DNA of 64,000 nt from NCBI GenBank assembly GCA_023897205.1, contig JAHWDD010000001.1, positions 1,984,001 to 2,048,000 of the forward strand, read 5' to 3'. The translations under genes and the position numbers were made by a program. The notes beneath the pieces were generated by a model that saw only the letters and a list, made by a program, of their open reading frames with translations, was not told the DNA's origin and ran no database searches. Positions 10,736 through 22,083 of the stretch are shown one piece after another; within the stretch, counting starts at the first letter, position 1, and each line of letters opens with the position of its first letter. Source of the DNA: Exophiala sp. HKRS030 (Eukaryota > Ascomycota > Eurotiomycetes > Chaetothyriales > Herpotrichiellaceae).

Positions 10736-11767
10736 ATGAGTTCAAACCCATCCTCCGGCGAGATCGAGATGTCCGCTGCCTCACGCGCCATGCTGGGCAA
10801 GGTTCGCAAACTCGTCCCTCCCATGTTGGAAAAATTCCACAAGGGACAGTTGGGTCGAGTCGCCGTCATCGGCGGCAGTGCCGACTACACCGGGGCGCCA
10901 TACTTCTCCGCCATGGCGTCGGCGCGACTGGGCTGTGATCTGTCCTACGTCTTCTGCGAGCCGTCCGCGGCCCAGACGATCAAATCCTACTCACCCAACC
11001 TCATGGTTTCGCCGATCTTACGGTCGACGGCCTCGATCTCCCCGGCGCAGAAAGAGCGGGAGCCCACGGGCGAAGAGCTGGCGAAACCAATTCTAGATAT
11101 GCTACCACGTCTACATGTGCTCGTGATAGGGCCAGGCCTGGGGAGGGACGTCATCACGCAGAAGCAGGTGAAGGCCGTGATCCATGCGGCTCGAAAGCAC
11201 GACCCTCCCGTGCCAATGGTGTTGGACGCCGATGCTCTTTGGCTTGTGCAGACGGACCCGGACCTTATCAAGGGACACAAAGAGTGCATACTGACACCCA
11301 ACGTTGTCGAGTTTGGCCGACTTGCAAAGGCGGTCGGCACAGACCAGGACAACAGTGATCCGGCGAAAGCATGTCAAACTCTCTCCAACGCTCTGGGCGG
11401 CGTTTGCATCCTCCAGAAGGGAGCTGTGGACTACATCTCGCAAGGCGTAGACACCACAATATCCGACTTTCAGGGTGGTCTGAAACGATCTGGAGGTCAA
11501 GGTGATACCCTGACTGGATCGCTGGGAACGTTCTTGGCCTGGCGAGAACTCTACCATGAAGCGCTTTGGGACATTGGGCCTGAGAAAATGACCCGGGAAG
11601 AGACCCTCTTGGTAGCGGCGTTTGGCGGAAGTGCCATCACGAGAGAGTGTTCACGACGTGCCTTTGCAAAGCGACAAAGGAGTTTGCAAGCAAGTGATCT
11701 GACCGAAGAGGTTCATGATTCGTTCCTGGCACTCGTAGGAGAACCAGAGGAGCTTCCCAAACTTTGA
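10736..11767 (+). CDS. ATP-dependent (S)-NAD(P)H-hydrate dehydratase
   Basis: A 343-residue single-exon protein of the YjeF C-terminal/ribokinase-like family. The enzyme uses ATP to dehydrate S-NADHX and S-NADPHX, damaged hydrated forms of the cofactors, back to NADH and NADPH. Visible motifs in order: GGSADYTGAPY (46-56), GPGLGRD (132-138), DADALWL (164-170), TPNVVEFGRL (187-196), and the anion-hole/nucleotide loop KRSGGQGDTLTG (250-261). These are all the hallmarks of the eukaryotic CARKD-type dehydratase. The length is normal for the fungal enzyme. The epimerase half (YjeF N-terminal) is not fused and is not in this window. The first ATG gives no obvious mitochondrial presequence, so this form is probably cytosolic. 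Confidence 0.93.
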   Translation: MSSNPSSGEIEMSAASRAMLGKVRKLVPPMLEKFHKGQLGRVAVIGGSADYTGAPYFSAMASARLGCDLSYVFCEPSAAQTIKSYSPNLMVSPILRSTASISPAQKEREPTGEELAKPILDMLPRLHVLVIGPGLGRDVITQKQVKAVIHAARKHDPPVPMVLDADALWLVQTDPDLIKGHKECILTPNVVEFGRLAKAVGTDQDNSDPAKACQTLSNALGGVCILQKGAVDYISQGVDTTISDFQGGLKRSGGQGDTLTGSLGTFLAWRELYHEALWDIGPEKMTREETLLVAAFGGSAITRECSRRAFAKRQRSLQASDLTEEVHDSFLALVGEPEELPKL

Positions 11768-12130
11768 GTGATATTGCATTGAGCGGCAAGGAACGTGTTT
11801 TGTCAACGAGCAGAAAGATTGTTCCACCAAGTCTGTAAAAGTCGCCTTAATTTGTACTTATTGCAAAATACAAGATAGCGATGTTTTCTGAACCATTTTG
11901 GCAGACTAAATAACTCGTTAGCAATATTGCAAGTGCCGTCATCACATTTAAAGTCTTTCCGCAGCCTCTGAATGGTGCTACTGGGAAGCAGAATCTTGAG
12001 AATAAGCCCGGAAGAAGCCGCATGGTAAGAGTACCATGGCGGTCTTGTAGCTTTCATTTTGTATCGTCGATTTGTGAAGTTCACCATATATACAATGCGA
12101 TGATGGGCGCACCCTGCTATGTCTGCTGTC
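11768..12130. other. Intergenic region between convergent genes
   Basis: A 363-bp AT-rich gap between the ends of two converging genes. I see no coding potential and no repeats. Confidence 0.5.
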
Positions 12131-12814
12131 TTAATCGTACGCTGAGACACCATTATTTCTTTTCAATCTTTCAACCCTCACTCTCTCAGCCTCTTTACTC
12201 TCCTCTTGATAGAACTTCGCAAGCGCAGATAGGTCTGCGGAGCCACGTCCGGCCGATACGTTATAGGGAGAACCGACATTGAAAGATCTAGACACATATC
12301 CGTCAGTTCGGGGGTCAAGGGGTTCCCAAATTGTCACAAAGCCGCTTACTCTGGATATCGAAGTGTCGGGCCACTATCGTCACGCGCGGTCGCAGCAAAT
12401 AGCTGGCGATCCGAGGCTGCCTGCTCCAGCATCGTCATGTAAACGACATTGTTCGTCTCGTCGGCTTTCTTGTTGTCTTCGTATTGTTTTACGAGGCGGG
12501 AAATAGCGTTATCGTTGGGAGAACTCGAAATCGAATACACTGCATACGCAAATGGGATGAGGGCCAGGCTGAAGTAGAATCCTCTCTGTGGTAAATATTA
12601 GCCAGTGCACATCTCCCAGAGACACTTTCGACTTTACGCTTAGCGACTCGTTCCCTGATCCAATATCGACATGAAAAGCGCTCTCTTTAGGACCCGTATG
12701 ACCGTGTCCATGGCCGTGGCCAGCTTCGTGGCCGGCATTTCTGCGTGTTTGGTGCTGTAGTGATCGTCTCAAGGGACGAGCTGCAGCCCTCGCCCCTCTT
12801 GAGAAGAGAGTCAT
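12131..12814 (-). CDS. Complex I accessory subunit (fungal '17.8 kDa' NADH:ubiquinone oxidoreductase subunit)
   Basis: A three-exon gene: 12814-12638, 12585-12350 and 12287-12131; introns 12637-12586 (52 bp, GTAAAG, branch GCTAAT) and 12349-12288 (62 bp, GTAAGC). The 189-residue product starts with a basic, Arg/Ala-rich mitochondrial presequence, then a His/Gly-rich stretch (HEAGHGHGHGHTGP). One transmembrane helix crosses the first junction (RGFYFSLALIPFAYAVY), followed by the soluble tail SPNDNAISRLVKQYEDNKK...YMTMLEQAASDRQLF and, after the second junction, ESFNVGSPYNVSAGRGSADL. This matches the protein annotated in fungi as the 17.8 kDa complex I subunit of the inner-membrane arm. Splicing is strongly supported because both joins restore the conserved reading. 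Confidence 0.82.
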
Positions 12815-13461
12815 GGTTGTATGAGCGGCGGGAAACTTGTTCGTAGGGTCTCAATTGGTGCAGCTATGGACATTGACGTCTAGAAGACCAGATCAGTTGC
12901 CAAGGAGCTAGAGCGATTTTGGCCCAGCCCGCTCCGTTGTTTTTCCGGCTTTCCCTACGCTGTATTGAGTTCAAAAATATAGGAACCACGAGGCACCTGT
13001 TTTTTGCTCGCTACCCAACCCAATCATCAACCGCCACGAGATGGACGTGAGATTGATGTGCTACTGTGATGCTCACTAACGCAAGTGATCACAAACATAG
13101 TTCATGCAATGGCAGAACTTTGGTTGTGGAGAGGGAGGACTTCTCTCTCGTCAGTACTTTGGTTGGGCAGCAAGAGCCCTACTCTCTTTCGCCACAATCC
13201 GGTTTTGGTCGAATGCATACTGACTGTGACTGTTCTTTTGCTCGCGGGTATAGCTCAGTCGATGTAGGGCTTAAATCCCATGCGAAGTTCTTCTTTGCGC
13301 CGGACATTCTGTTCTTCTCTCGACCCCATCTCTACTTGATGTACAACTAATATGTAAATAGTATGAAGCCACCTAAAACTGATCTTTTGACCTGTTTCAT
13401 TTATAGCTATACACTCAATATTGACCACACAGTCGAGCCTTTGAACTGAAAAGCCACTGAA
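12815..13461. promoter_or_regulatory. Divergent intergenic region, complex I subunit and coiled-coil gene
   Basis: A 647-bp gap between divergent start codons. At 13244-13268 there is a short block resembling the 5' end of a tRNA gene (GGGTATAGCTCAGTCGATG), but no matching T-arm or acceptor stem follows, so no tRNA is called. Confidence 0.4.
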
Positions 13462-16400
13462 ATGTCTACAACATCTTATCAGACCAACGCCAAACCCCGA
13501 AGTCGGCGTGGCAGCCTCGGTGAAAGCTCTGATCGGCAACCCGGCAGTCGCCCATCCAGTTCGCCTTCTTTGAGGTTGTCCAAAACTCTTTCACGGACTC
13601 TTGATGAGGTTTCAGTCCCAAGAAACAGCAGGCCAACGTCGCCTGCTGTGTATGTTTATCGACCAAGAGGTCACGACCACAGGCAGTCTGACCCTCTTTT
13701 GAACTCATCCAGACGTTCTGGAAGCTCCATCAGATCCACAAGGTATATCGATTCAGTTATCGAGAATGATAGACCGAGGGTCACAGAGCCTATAAGACAA
13801 GGCACTATCATCGCGAACTCATCCCAACTCTCGAGTCAAACGGTCGAGTCTGCTTCGGACGCTGCTGTGAACGCACAATCGCACCCTGAGCAGCTGTCAC
13901 CTCCATTATCTCCTACAAGCACCGAGACTCTCGACAGCGATGACACAAATACAGAACCCACTCGATCATTGTCATCTCGATCCATTCACTCAATGCAACC
14001 CACTGTAGCTGAGGAATCGGAGGAAATAGTGACGGCTGTTCTTGGGACCAGCTCCCCGGGATCATCAACTGTCTTTCCGGTCTCTTCTCCGACAATAGCG
14101 ACGTCGTCAAATGCCTTGCCCATCCCTATTGTACCAGGCGCCTTTCCTCCTACAGCTGCGACGGATCCAGATCTCGGCTTGGCCGATCCTAAGTCGATGG
14201 TCACGGCCGCAGCAGCTGAGCCTCAGGTCCAGGATCCCTTGCTCGCGCCCACTCCAAAGGCATCAATAGCCTTCATCGACCTGGGCGACACCGGAGAAGT
14301 CGAGAGCACCGTTCCCATAACCAATAATTCTGCTCCAGATAAAGCAACTTCAGATACCAAATCACGTACCCCATTCACATCACCGCCACGATCCCCAACA
14401 TATCCCCATTACGCAAGCCGCCCACCTTCTCAGCCTCCACCAGGCCTTTATCCCTTCCCATATCCCCACGTCATGAACAATTCACCTTACCAACAAGCAT
14501 TCTACCCCCCCTTCCCTCCATCTAATATGGGCTTCACTTTACCAGAAGCGATTGCCAGAACTGCTCCCGCAGGTACAGAGGAAGAGCGCAAAAGATTGTT
14601 GGAAAAAGTGTCCAGCGTACTGCCTGATATCAATCGCCTTCTGCACTATTATCAAGAAAGTCAAGGTCTTTTGACGGAAAAGGATCACCTTGTAAAGCAG
14701 GTCGAGACACGGCATGAAGAAGCGATCAACAAAATGAGGATCGAGCTGAGTGTCACCAAAGAGGAATACGAGAGGATCATTGGAGAACAAGCTGGTGAGA
14801 ACTTGCGACTGAAAAGTGATGTCAGTGAACAAGCAGAGAAAATCTCCCATTTGAATGAGATACAAGATGAATTTGCCAACCTGCAAGGCAGACATAAAGC
14901 TTTGCTAGAAGAGCTAGAGGCTTCCAAGGCTCTTAACGAGGAGCTAACGATGAAGAAAGGGCACTTACAAGATGAGATTGAGGGCCTTAAAAATCAAATC
15001 GACGCCATCAACACTAGCCATGAGCGACTAGTAGAGGATATGAACGAAACACACGCGAAGGTTGTCGCTGACAAAGATGATTCTTTCGCCAGGGTAGTGG
15101 GCGAGCATAAGTCCAATTTGTCGAAAATCCAACTCGACTTGGCGGGGATGATCACAAAGCATACGCAGCAGAAAAAGGACCTTGATTATGCTCGTTCGGC
15201 CATCATAGACCTCGAAGGCTCGCTAGCTGCAAAGGACAAAGAACTCGACGACGCACGGGATTCGCATGAACAAGTGCAGGCAGCATTAATAAGCGCAGCC
15301 GAAGAGAAGCACAAGCAACACGTGCAGGAAACAACTGTATGTGCTGAGAAATTGGCAGAATCTATCAGCAAGCATTCTGCTGAGGTAGAGTTGCTCAAGA
15401 CTTCCCATCAGGATGAAATGGAGCGATTTCAGCAAGCAGCGGACCAAGAGCGATCGAAGCTGACTTCTACACTCGAACGATGTGAAGCACAACTACAGAA
15501 CGAACTTGATGCTGCACAGGCCACTATGGAAGACTTGAAGAGCGAGCTTGATAAGGAGCGAGGTGCTCGCGAAGCAGTAGAAGCCAAGCTTGTGGTCAAG
15601 ACACAGGAGCACAGTATCTTGAAGGAGCGTCACGAGACAGCGAATACTCATCATGCCGACCTGGCCAAGGCAATGCTAAGTTTAAGGGCCAAACAGACTG
15701 AGTTGCAACAAGAAAGCGAAAGGATGGACCAGATCTTGCAGAGTATTGGAGAGATCGGCCACGGCAAAGGAGATGCTTTCTTGTGAGTGCAACTTCGCTC
15801 CTTCACAGATGATCGTCTTATTCTATCTACCAGGCCGGATTGAACACACGCCACTGACTGTCGGTTGTAGTATTGAATCTTTTGATCGGCTAGCGTCTTT
15901 GATAGAAGAGGTTTCGAAGCACTTCGTGATCGATCGGTCACGGGAGGCAAGCAGTCCTGGTATCTTCTACGACAAAGCCGAGGTTCTGGGCATCAACGAC
16001 AGCGCAGCCTCCTCTCGGGATCTACAGAGTCTTGTGGTCCAAAACCGAATATGGACAGTGCTCCAGAGACGTATCTTTGAGCCTTTTCTATTCACTTCCG
16101 ACTACGGCGCCTTGGAGCAGCTTGGTATAGGCAAGAGTCTCAAGATGGTATCTTGGTTGATGAGACGAAAGAGTCTACGAAGAGAGGCGATTTGGAGGAG
16201 TCTCACAATGCAAACCCTATACGCCAGTGCCTATGGACGCAAGGCTGCGGCAGCCACAGCGTTGTCAGTCACGAAGGAAATAATGCGCGACATTCAGGCC
16301 ATCATGGCCGACGATTCCCACTCAGCACTTTTATGTGGTGTTCGATTAATCGCCAAAGCAGCCATACAGATCTGGCGAAGAGTCCGCCTGGAGCTGGACT

Positions 16401-16651
16401 CGGTTTACTCCACTATGACTATGGCTCCATCTCCAGGAGAAGATGCGAGTCCGTCTGATGTTGTTATGTGGATTCGACCACATATAACAAAGGAGGGCCT
16501 CATGGGAGACTGGTTGTCAAAAAACATGACACAGAGTAGTGGAGCGTTGGGGAGTTCTTGCGTTTTCCTGCAGGGGACAGCTTTGCGCCCGAGTCCTCCG
16601 CTAGTACTAGTCGAGACACCATTAGCATGCCAGGATTACAATAAGGTGTAG
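13462..16651 (+). CDS. Large coiled-coil protein, function unknown
   Basis: Two exons, 13462-15782 and 15871-16651, joined across an 88-bp intron (donor GTGAGT, branch CTGAC, acceptor TTGTAG); 1033 residues. Residues 1-320 are disordered and rich in Ser, Pro and Thr, with many SRS/RRGS-type sites suited to phosphorylation. A Pro/Tyr-rich patch lies near 310-355 (PPSQPPPGLYPFPYPHV). Residues about 370-770 are an almost continuous coiled coil (many Glu/Lys/Leu heptads). The C-terminal 260 residues, after the junction at DAFFIESFDRLASLIEEVS, form a globular, probably helical domain (LRREAIWRSLTMQTLYASAYG). No catalytic motif or membrane segment is seen. The layout suggests a structural or cytoskeletal scaffold; I do not recognise the family. 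Confidence 0.75.
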
Positions 16652-18222
16652 TCAACTCTCCGTACGGAGTAGCTAATCGGTATTGTAGAGGGTTAAGGCA
16701 GGGCCACGAGGGTGTTTTCGGTACTGTAGACTCATACTCGTATGTAAAATAGTGGATCTGATGGAATCTGCCATGAATCTGCCCGGGGGGGTGGCATCGG
16801 ACAAGAGAGATGGCCTGGTGCGGCTGTGCCTAGTAAGGCTGATTCAGGTGGACATTACCTGCAGTGTGCCTCGTGCGCTGGTGGCTTGGAGACTCTTGAC
16901 CAGGCCAGTACTTTTGCCTTGCGGTATCGAAATCAAGCACCATGGAACGTGGAGAGTTATCCTTGGTAGTTATTTCATGGCTACTGAGTTCATGTCCCAA
17001 GTACTCCTATATGGTTCGAGTACGACACTCATCATATTGTTGCTCAGATCGGTTGGCAAGAAGATGCCCTAACTCGTCCCCGGGCCCCCTACGAGTACGA
17101 GTAGTCACTCACCGGTTAAGAACAAGCTATGCTATGAATAGCACACCCCAGCCCTTCAGCAGCCAGTAGGGGCACCGGCCATTGGATCTAGCGTGTTATG
17201 CCGTGGAATTAGGTCATAGTTCTGAAGATGTCTGGGTGACTTTAAAGCATTTAGAGCTTGGAGAGCCCGCAAAAGAGCCCGTTCCATCCCTGCAGGTGGA
17301 ATTGGAGCAAGCCCGAAACACCCACTGAGCGATCACCATTAGCCGAACTGCGGCGCGGCTGTGTTCCGTTTGACACTTGAACATCCAACGCTCACAGCAC
17401 CTGCGCGTGCGACAGGAATCCCATCGGTCCTATCTCTTGTACATCTTTCCATCCCGCCCAAATGCGTCATTGTAACAAGACGTCCTGTTGTCTGCTTCTC
17501 TCACAAGTGCCTCTAGAGCCCGAACCATTCATGGAATGTAGACTATTGGGCCCGTCAACTTGTTAGGCTGTCCCCTCCCAGTGCGCCGCGATCTCACCAC
17601 TTCACCAGACGGACCCCTTCGTTACCAACCGTCGATTCCTCTCGATTCCGCCGCAAATCTGCCCTGCGACCTCCGACCCTTTGCCCTGCTCCCCGGCCAT
17701 CCCCTACCCACATCAATGCCCTTCAGCCTCTAAAACTAAGGAGGACACGATCTTGCGACCTCTCAGGAACCCCCGAAACCCTCTTGGTCAAACATCACTG
17801 GCTGGCATATTGGCTGGCCGCTCCAGTACTCCTCCATAGGCATCTGTGTTGCTCTGGTATCATCGCTATTTTCAACAAGACGATTTCATTGATATCCTCC
17901 GAAGTCTCGTGGTAATCACTTGAGAGAACACCCCACTGACATTGATATCGGGCCAAGATCTGCCCACGACTCACCGTTCCGTATTGAAAAGCAGGGTCGG
18001 GCATCTGAAGGGAGTTTCTGAACCTCATTGCGCTATCCTGTACGAACGAGATCTGAAGTGCCTTCTGCACCGCATCACACAGCCTCCCGACAAGTGGACT
18101 AGTGTCTGGCCATGCACCTACGCCTTGAGAATCTGGCCCCTACTGGACTCTTGCTGTCGAGGATTCGAACATAGGAGGACACTGTCGCCCTAAAAGAGTT
18201 GTTGAGTAGCATCACACGTAAT
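16652..18222. promoter_or_regulatory. Long intergenic region and probable 5' leader of the first C2H2 gene
   Basis: A stretch of 1571 bp with only short, unsupported reading frames. It contains the recurring 9-mer TACGGAGTA at 16663-16671, just after the coiled-coil gene. The 17.3-17.8 kb part is C-rich on the plus strand, typical of a long transcribed leader of a regulatory gene. No repeat or mobile element is recognised. Confidence 0.4.
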
Positions 18223-21200
18223 ATGTCTTCTACTACATCGCAACATCCTGTATTTACCAGGCCTAGACTGCACTCTCCTCAGCAAAGCGTATCGACAACA
18301 TTCAGAGAACGGCGCTTACAAGGTCAGCACGGAGGATCTGCCCCCTCCCAGTCTCATGCACACCAGCGCAATCCGAGCGTGACTTCAAATCCCGTGCAAC
18401 TATCACGTTTGGACAGCGACCCTATTTGCGCCGAGCAGTTCATGAGCTTGCAGGCGACAGCCAGTCCAAGCTCCTGGAATACACCAGCACACGGGCATTA
18501 TATCGAAGAAAGCACTTCACACCACGATTCTTCCTTTGATGACATCTTCTCGACCGAAGGCTCTTCCGAGAATCACCTAAGCGAGGAGACGACTCCGCAA
18601 GAGTACATCTGGGAGCAGCAGTTTCTTGCCTATGACTCTGCACACCTACACATCCTCGATCCGTATTCAGCCACGAGTTACGACCCTACCTCAAGTGCGC
18701 TCAGGCCGACAGAATTCGAAGACGCCTTTGGATCCTCAAATGACCCACTCGCAAAATTCTCTTCTAGCGAGGACCTACGTAGCCATCTAATGGACACCGC
18801 TGCGCCTTCGTCCTTCCAGCCGTCTACGCCCGCCGAGTGTGGCAACCAAGACTCCCTTCGAAGCATGTATACTTCCTCGGTCCCATCAGGCACCCTTCAA
18901 GGGAACAACTCCCAAACGCTCCGGGTGGATACCAACCGCCTCCGCACGCCGTCTCCCAATCATAAAGTAGGCACTTGGCAACAGACGACGGCTGGTAAAC
19001 GTGCTCCGAGCCCAGTGGTGATGGTCTCCAGCTACGAGGCCGGCGATCACGGATTTTCAAGCAACATCCAAAGCACTGGTAAGCGCGACCGTGGAAATGC
19101 AAGCTCTGACGAGAACGAAGAGGAATTGTCCGACGGTGGTGATGCGGACTCGGAAAGCGGCAAGGTGGAAACCGTATCTCATCTGATGCCTCCTGACACC
19201 AATGATATTGATCGCTCACGGCATGGCTCATCTCAGAGGGAAGGACTTGACCCTTACGTCAGGACCGATGAGGTTACTCTGTCAGTAAAAGACATTGAGG
19301 AACGGCGACAACTGGAAGAGAAGAATGCTGAGGTGCAGACGTGGCTCGTAACAAGCGAGACCGGTAGCGATGTTGGTGAAGACTTTCATTTGGCTCGACG
19401 TTCACCAAAAGGCAGCAGGCGCCGTGCTCATACCGTAGGGGCACAATTCGACGCGTTAGGCCGAGTTTACCCTGACACGCATATACCTGGACCAGGTGTT
19501 TCCATTCAGGTTGATAGTGAAGAGGAATATTCCGATAATGAGTCTATATCATCGTCACAGGCGCAAGACCATACACAACAAATGATTACCCAATACCACG
19601 AGACTGGCCCATCTAGCATGTCCCCTCACGCTCTGGAAGCACTGGAATCATCTGAAAACGCTGCGTTCCCTACATTGGAGGATGAGATCGCACCTGATGA
19701 ACAGGAGCCTCTCCCTCACCAATTCTATCGTCGTGGGCCATGGCAAGACCCAGTTCGTGGACCCCCGAGCGGCACGAGGGAGCAGCCGAATACGTCAAAT
19801 GCAGCTGCCTACAAGTTCAACCAAGAAGCGGTCAAGTGGGAAACAGCATCTCGGGCAGCAACTTGGGGTACGCGTCGTCGGCTCAGCGAGAGTGAGGTGA
19901 GCTCGATTGTAGAAGGAAGTCAAATTCGACATCTTTCCCTGTCCAAACGAGGTCGTGAACGTGGCAATAGCCTCTTAAACAAGGCGCGAGGCCTGTTACC
20001 GCGTCGCAGTAGCAGCAACATCAAGGCTGAGCAAATCCCAGAGAAGGGGCCTGCAACGAGGACTCATACTCATCGGAGTTCTGTTGGCCAAGTCAAACCA
20101 GCTCAACGAATGCCGAGCTTTAGCAAGCCAAAATCACCACCGCTTGACACAGGCAATGCTTTCAAAGCAATGACTGATCAACTTGCACTTATCGGGCGAG
20201 GAAATACGATTAAGCAAGAACCGGACACGACAACCAAAACTTCTCGGTTGAGGAAAAGCCGTAGTAAAAGCGACACCCACAGACACACGAAAAGTCCAGG
20301 GTTGACAGAGCTTATGACGAGACACGGTGGCCCCCCGGTGCCCACGCTTGCGTCTCCTATGCACGAACGAGAGCCCATTCTGGCGGCGCAGGTAATTGAC
20401 AACGAGGATGCGCAAGCAGACGATGACGACGATGATCAGACGGACGAGGTCGCAATTCGGATGGATCTGACTATCAAGGCCGAGGATATATTGCCCACCA
20501 TCGAAGGTTTCAAAGATCATACTCGCAAGTTAAACCCGAGGCTTGAGGCATACTTGATCGACCGCATCGGGCAAGACCAAATTCGACGATACAAAAAGCT
20601 TGTCGAGGCCAAGATTAAGCACACTCGTTCGGTTCAATTGAACAAGAATTGCACCTCTGGTAAATTCTGCTTCGAACTGGGGGGTGATGCGTCGCTATTG
20701 GCTCCTCGTGTCAGTGGCAAGGACCCCGACTCAACACAGACACAATTTCAGATCACCAGTCCAGCTGACGATGAGATTGATGAGTCAGGGCTTGCCGATG
20801 GGGTTGTCACGCCTGCTTTGTTCCCGCCTGGCATCCCCTTGCCACCCGTGAAGAGGCTTCCCGCAGAGTTCGAATGCCCTCTCTGCTTCAAAGTAAAGAA
20901 ATTCCAGAAACCTTCAGATTGGACCAAACACGTGCATGAAGATGTGCAGCCATTCTCCTGTACTTTTGCAAATTGTCCAGAGTCCAAGTCTTTCAAACGC
21001 AAAGCAGACTGGGTGCGGCACGAGAATGAACGGCATCGCCATTTGGAGTGGTGGAAGTGTAGTGTCCCAGAATGCTCGCACGTGTGTTATCGCAAGGACA
21101 ACTTCGTACAGCACCTCGTACGGGAGCACAAGATGACAGAACCAAAAATCAAAGGTCGAGGCTCTGGCAGCAGTAAGATCAAACCTGCGAATTCTACCGT

Positions 21201-22083
21201 GTGGCAATCTGGACAAGAGGACAATGAAGTTTGGCGGTTGATAGAAGAGTGTCGCCACGAGACACAAAGCAAGCCAAAGGACGAGCCTTGCCGATTTTGC
21301 GGGAACATCTGCTCGAGTTTCAAGAAACTCTCGGTCCACATGGGAAAGCACATGGAACAGATCGCAATGCCGGTGCTGGATCTCGTCAATATGCGACAAG
21401 TATCACCCGATACAATCGTAAGCCCTATCGAGCAGCCACCTGCAATTCCGACGACATTCGCCGCGTATCCGCTGACCGCGAACAACGTCGACATGAACAA
21501 TCTGTCTCCCTACCCCAACAGCGCAGCGTCCGCTTATCAGACTTCCTCTGCTGGGCAGTCGCCGGCTTCGATGCCCAGTCGTATGCACAACGGAGGCTTC
21601 CACTTCGAGCAACAGGGTTATTACAGTCCACACACCATACCTTCAGCAACACAGGCTCAATCACTGAACGATGTGTGCGGTGGTACTGGGGCTTATGCGC
21701 AACGAGACCCCAATTTCATGGGCACTGGGGATTATATGTCTTCTAGCCTTGGAACAGGACAGGAGCATAGCCTGTCCCCACAGGACCAGCTTGCCATCCC
21801 TCGATCTCAGCCTGCAACAGCCGATTACAGCCATTCAACATTTGGATCGGCAGGAGTTGACTTTAACCAAGCATCACTTCCCACGATTTACACCAGCGCA
21901 CAGTCGATGCAAGGATACATGCCACAATATTCTCACTCGGTGCTGCACGGTTCTTCGAGCCAATCACCGGTGGCCATGACCGACGCAACGGGACTTGGAC
22001 TTGCAAACATGAACCAGGCTTACGGCTACAATATCCCTAGTAACGGACATGGTGCAGGGAACATGCGGTACCAAAAACCATGA
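18223..22083 (+). CDS. C2H2 zinc-finger protein (large, with basic/acidic low-complexity N-terminus)
   Basis: A single-exon protein of 1286 residues. I start it at the ATG at 18223 (MSSTTSQHP); the open frame continues a few codons upstream without an ATG. Residues 1-850 are mostly disordered, Ser-rich, with acidic blocks (ENEEELSDGGDADSE) and basic blocks (RKSRSKSDTHRHTKS). A cluster of zinc fingers spans about residues 880-1045: FECPLCFKVKKFQK..DWTKHVH, FSCTFANCPESKSFKRKADWVRHENERH, WWKCSVPEC..YRKDNFVQHLVREH and CRFCGNICSSFKKLSVHMGKH. The tail is Gln/Ser/Tyr-rich, like an activation domain. It is probably a nuclear DNA-binding regulator of a fungus-specific family; no target can be read from sequence. 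The neighbouring gene at 23575 has a related finger array. Confidence 0.82.
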   Translation: MSSTTSQHPVFTRPRLHSPQQSVSTTFRERRLQGQHGGSAPSQSHAHQRNPSVTSNPVQLSRLDSDPICAEQFMSLQATASPSSWNTPAHGHYIEESTSHHDSSFDDIFSTEGSSENHLSEETTPQEYIWEQQFLAYDSAHLHILDPYSATSYDPTSSALRPTEFEDAFGSSNDPLAKFSSSEDLRSHLMDTAAPSSFQPSTPAECGNQDSLRSMYTSSVPSGTLQGNNSQTLRVDTNRLRTPSPNHKVGTWQQTTAGKRAPSPVVMVSSYEAGDHGFSSNIQSTGKRDRGNASSDENEEELSDGGDADSESGKVETVSHLMPPDTNDIDRSRHGSSQREGLDPYVRTDEVTLSVKDIEERRQLEEKNAEVQTWLVTSETGSDVGEDFHLARRSPKGSRRRAHTVGAQFDALGRVYPDTHIPGPGVSIQVDSEEEYSDNESISSSQAQDHTQQMITQYHETGPSSMSPHALEALESSENAAFPTLEDEIAPDEQEPLPHQFYRRGPWQDPVRGPPSGTREQPNTSNAAAYKFNQEAVKWETASRAATWGTRRRLSESEVSSIVEGSQIRHLSLSKRGRERGNSLLNKARGLLPRRSSSNIKAEQIPEKGPATRTHTHRSSVGQVKPAQRMPSFSKPKSPPLDTGNAFKAMTDQLALIGRGNTIKQEPDTTTKTSRLRKSRSKSDTHRHTKSPGLTELMTRHGGPPVPTLASPMHEREPILAAQVIDNEDAQADDDDDDQTDEVAIRMDLTIKAEDILPTIEGFKDHTRKLNPRLEAYLIDRIGQDQIRRYKKLVEAKIKHTRSVQLNKNCTSGKFCFELGGDASLLAPRVSGKDPDSTQTQFQITSPADDEIDESGLADGVVTPALFPPGIPLPPVKRLPAEFECPLCFKVKKFQKPSDWTKHVHEDVQPFSCTFANCPESKSFKRKADWVRHENERHRHLEWWKCSVPECSHVCYRKDNFVQHLVREHKMTEPKIKGRGSGSSKIKPANSTVWQSGQEDNEVWRLIEECRHETQSKPKDEPCRFCGNICSSFKKLSVHMGKHMEQIAMPVLDLVNMRQVSPDTIVSPIEQPPAIPTTFAAYPLTANNVDMNNLSPYPNSAASAYQTSSAGQSPASMPSRMHNGGFHFEQQGYYSPHTIPSATQAQSLNDVCGGTGAYAQRDPNFMGTGDYMSSSLGTGQEHSLSPQDQLAIPRSQPATADYSHSTFGSAGVDFNQASLPTIYTSAQSMQGYMPQYSHSVLHGSSSQSPVAMTDATGLGLANMNQAYGYNIPSNGHGAGNMRYQKP

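Noticed and set aside
13244..13320. tRNA-like start (GGGTATAGCTCAGTCGATG) upstream of the coiled-coil gene
   Set aside because: No T-arm with GTTCRANNC, no pairing acceptor stem and no anticodon loop at the right distance.
9152..16651. Possible secondary-metabolite cluster around the reductase
   Set aside because: No polyketide synthase, NRPS, terpene cyclase, P450 or dedicated transporter is nearby; the neighbours are housekeeping genes.
18150..18180. Minus-strand GTTCGAATCC resembling a tRNA B box
   Set aside because: The flanking bases do not form a T-stem and no A box is found at the right spacing.
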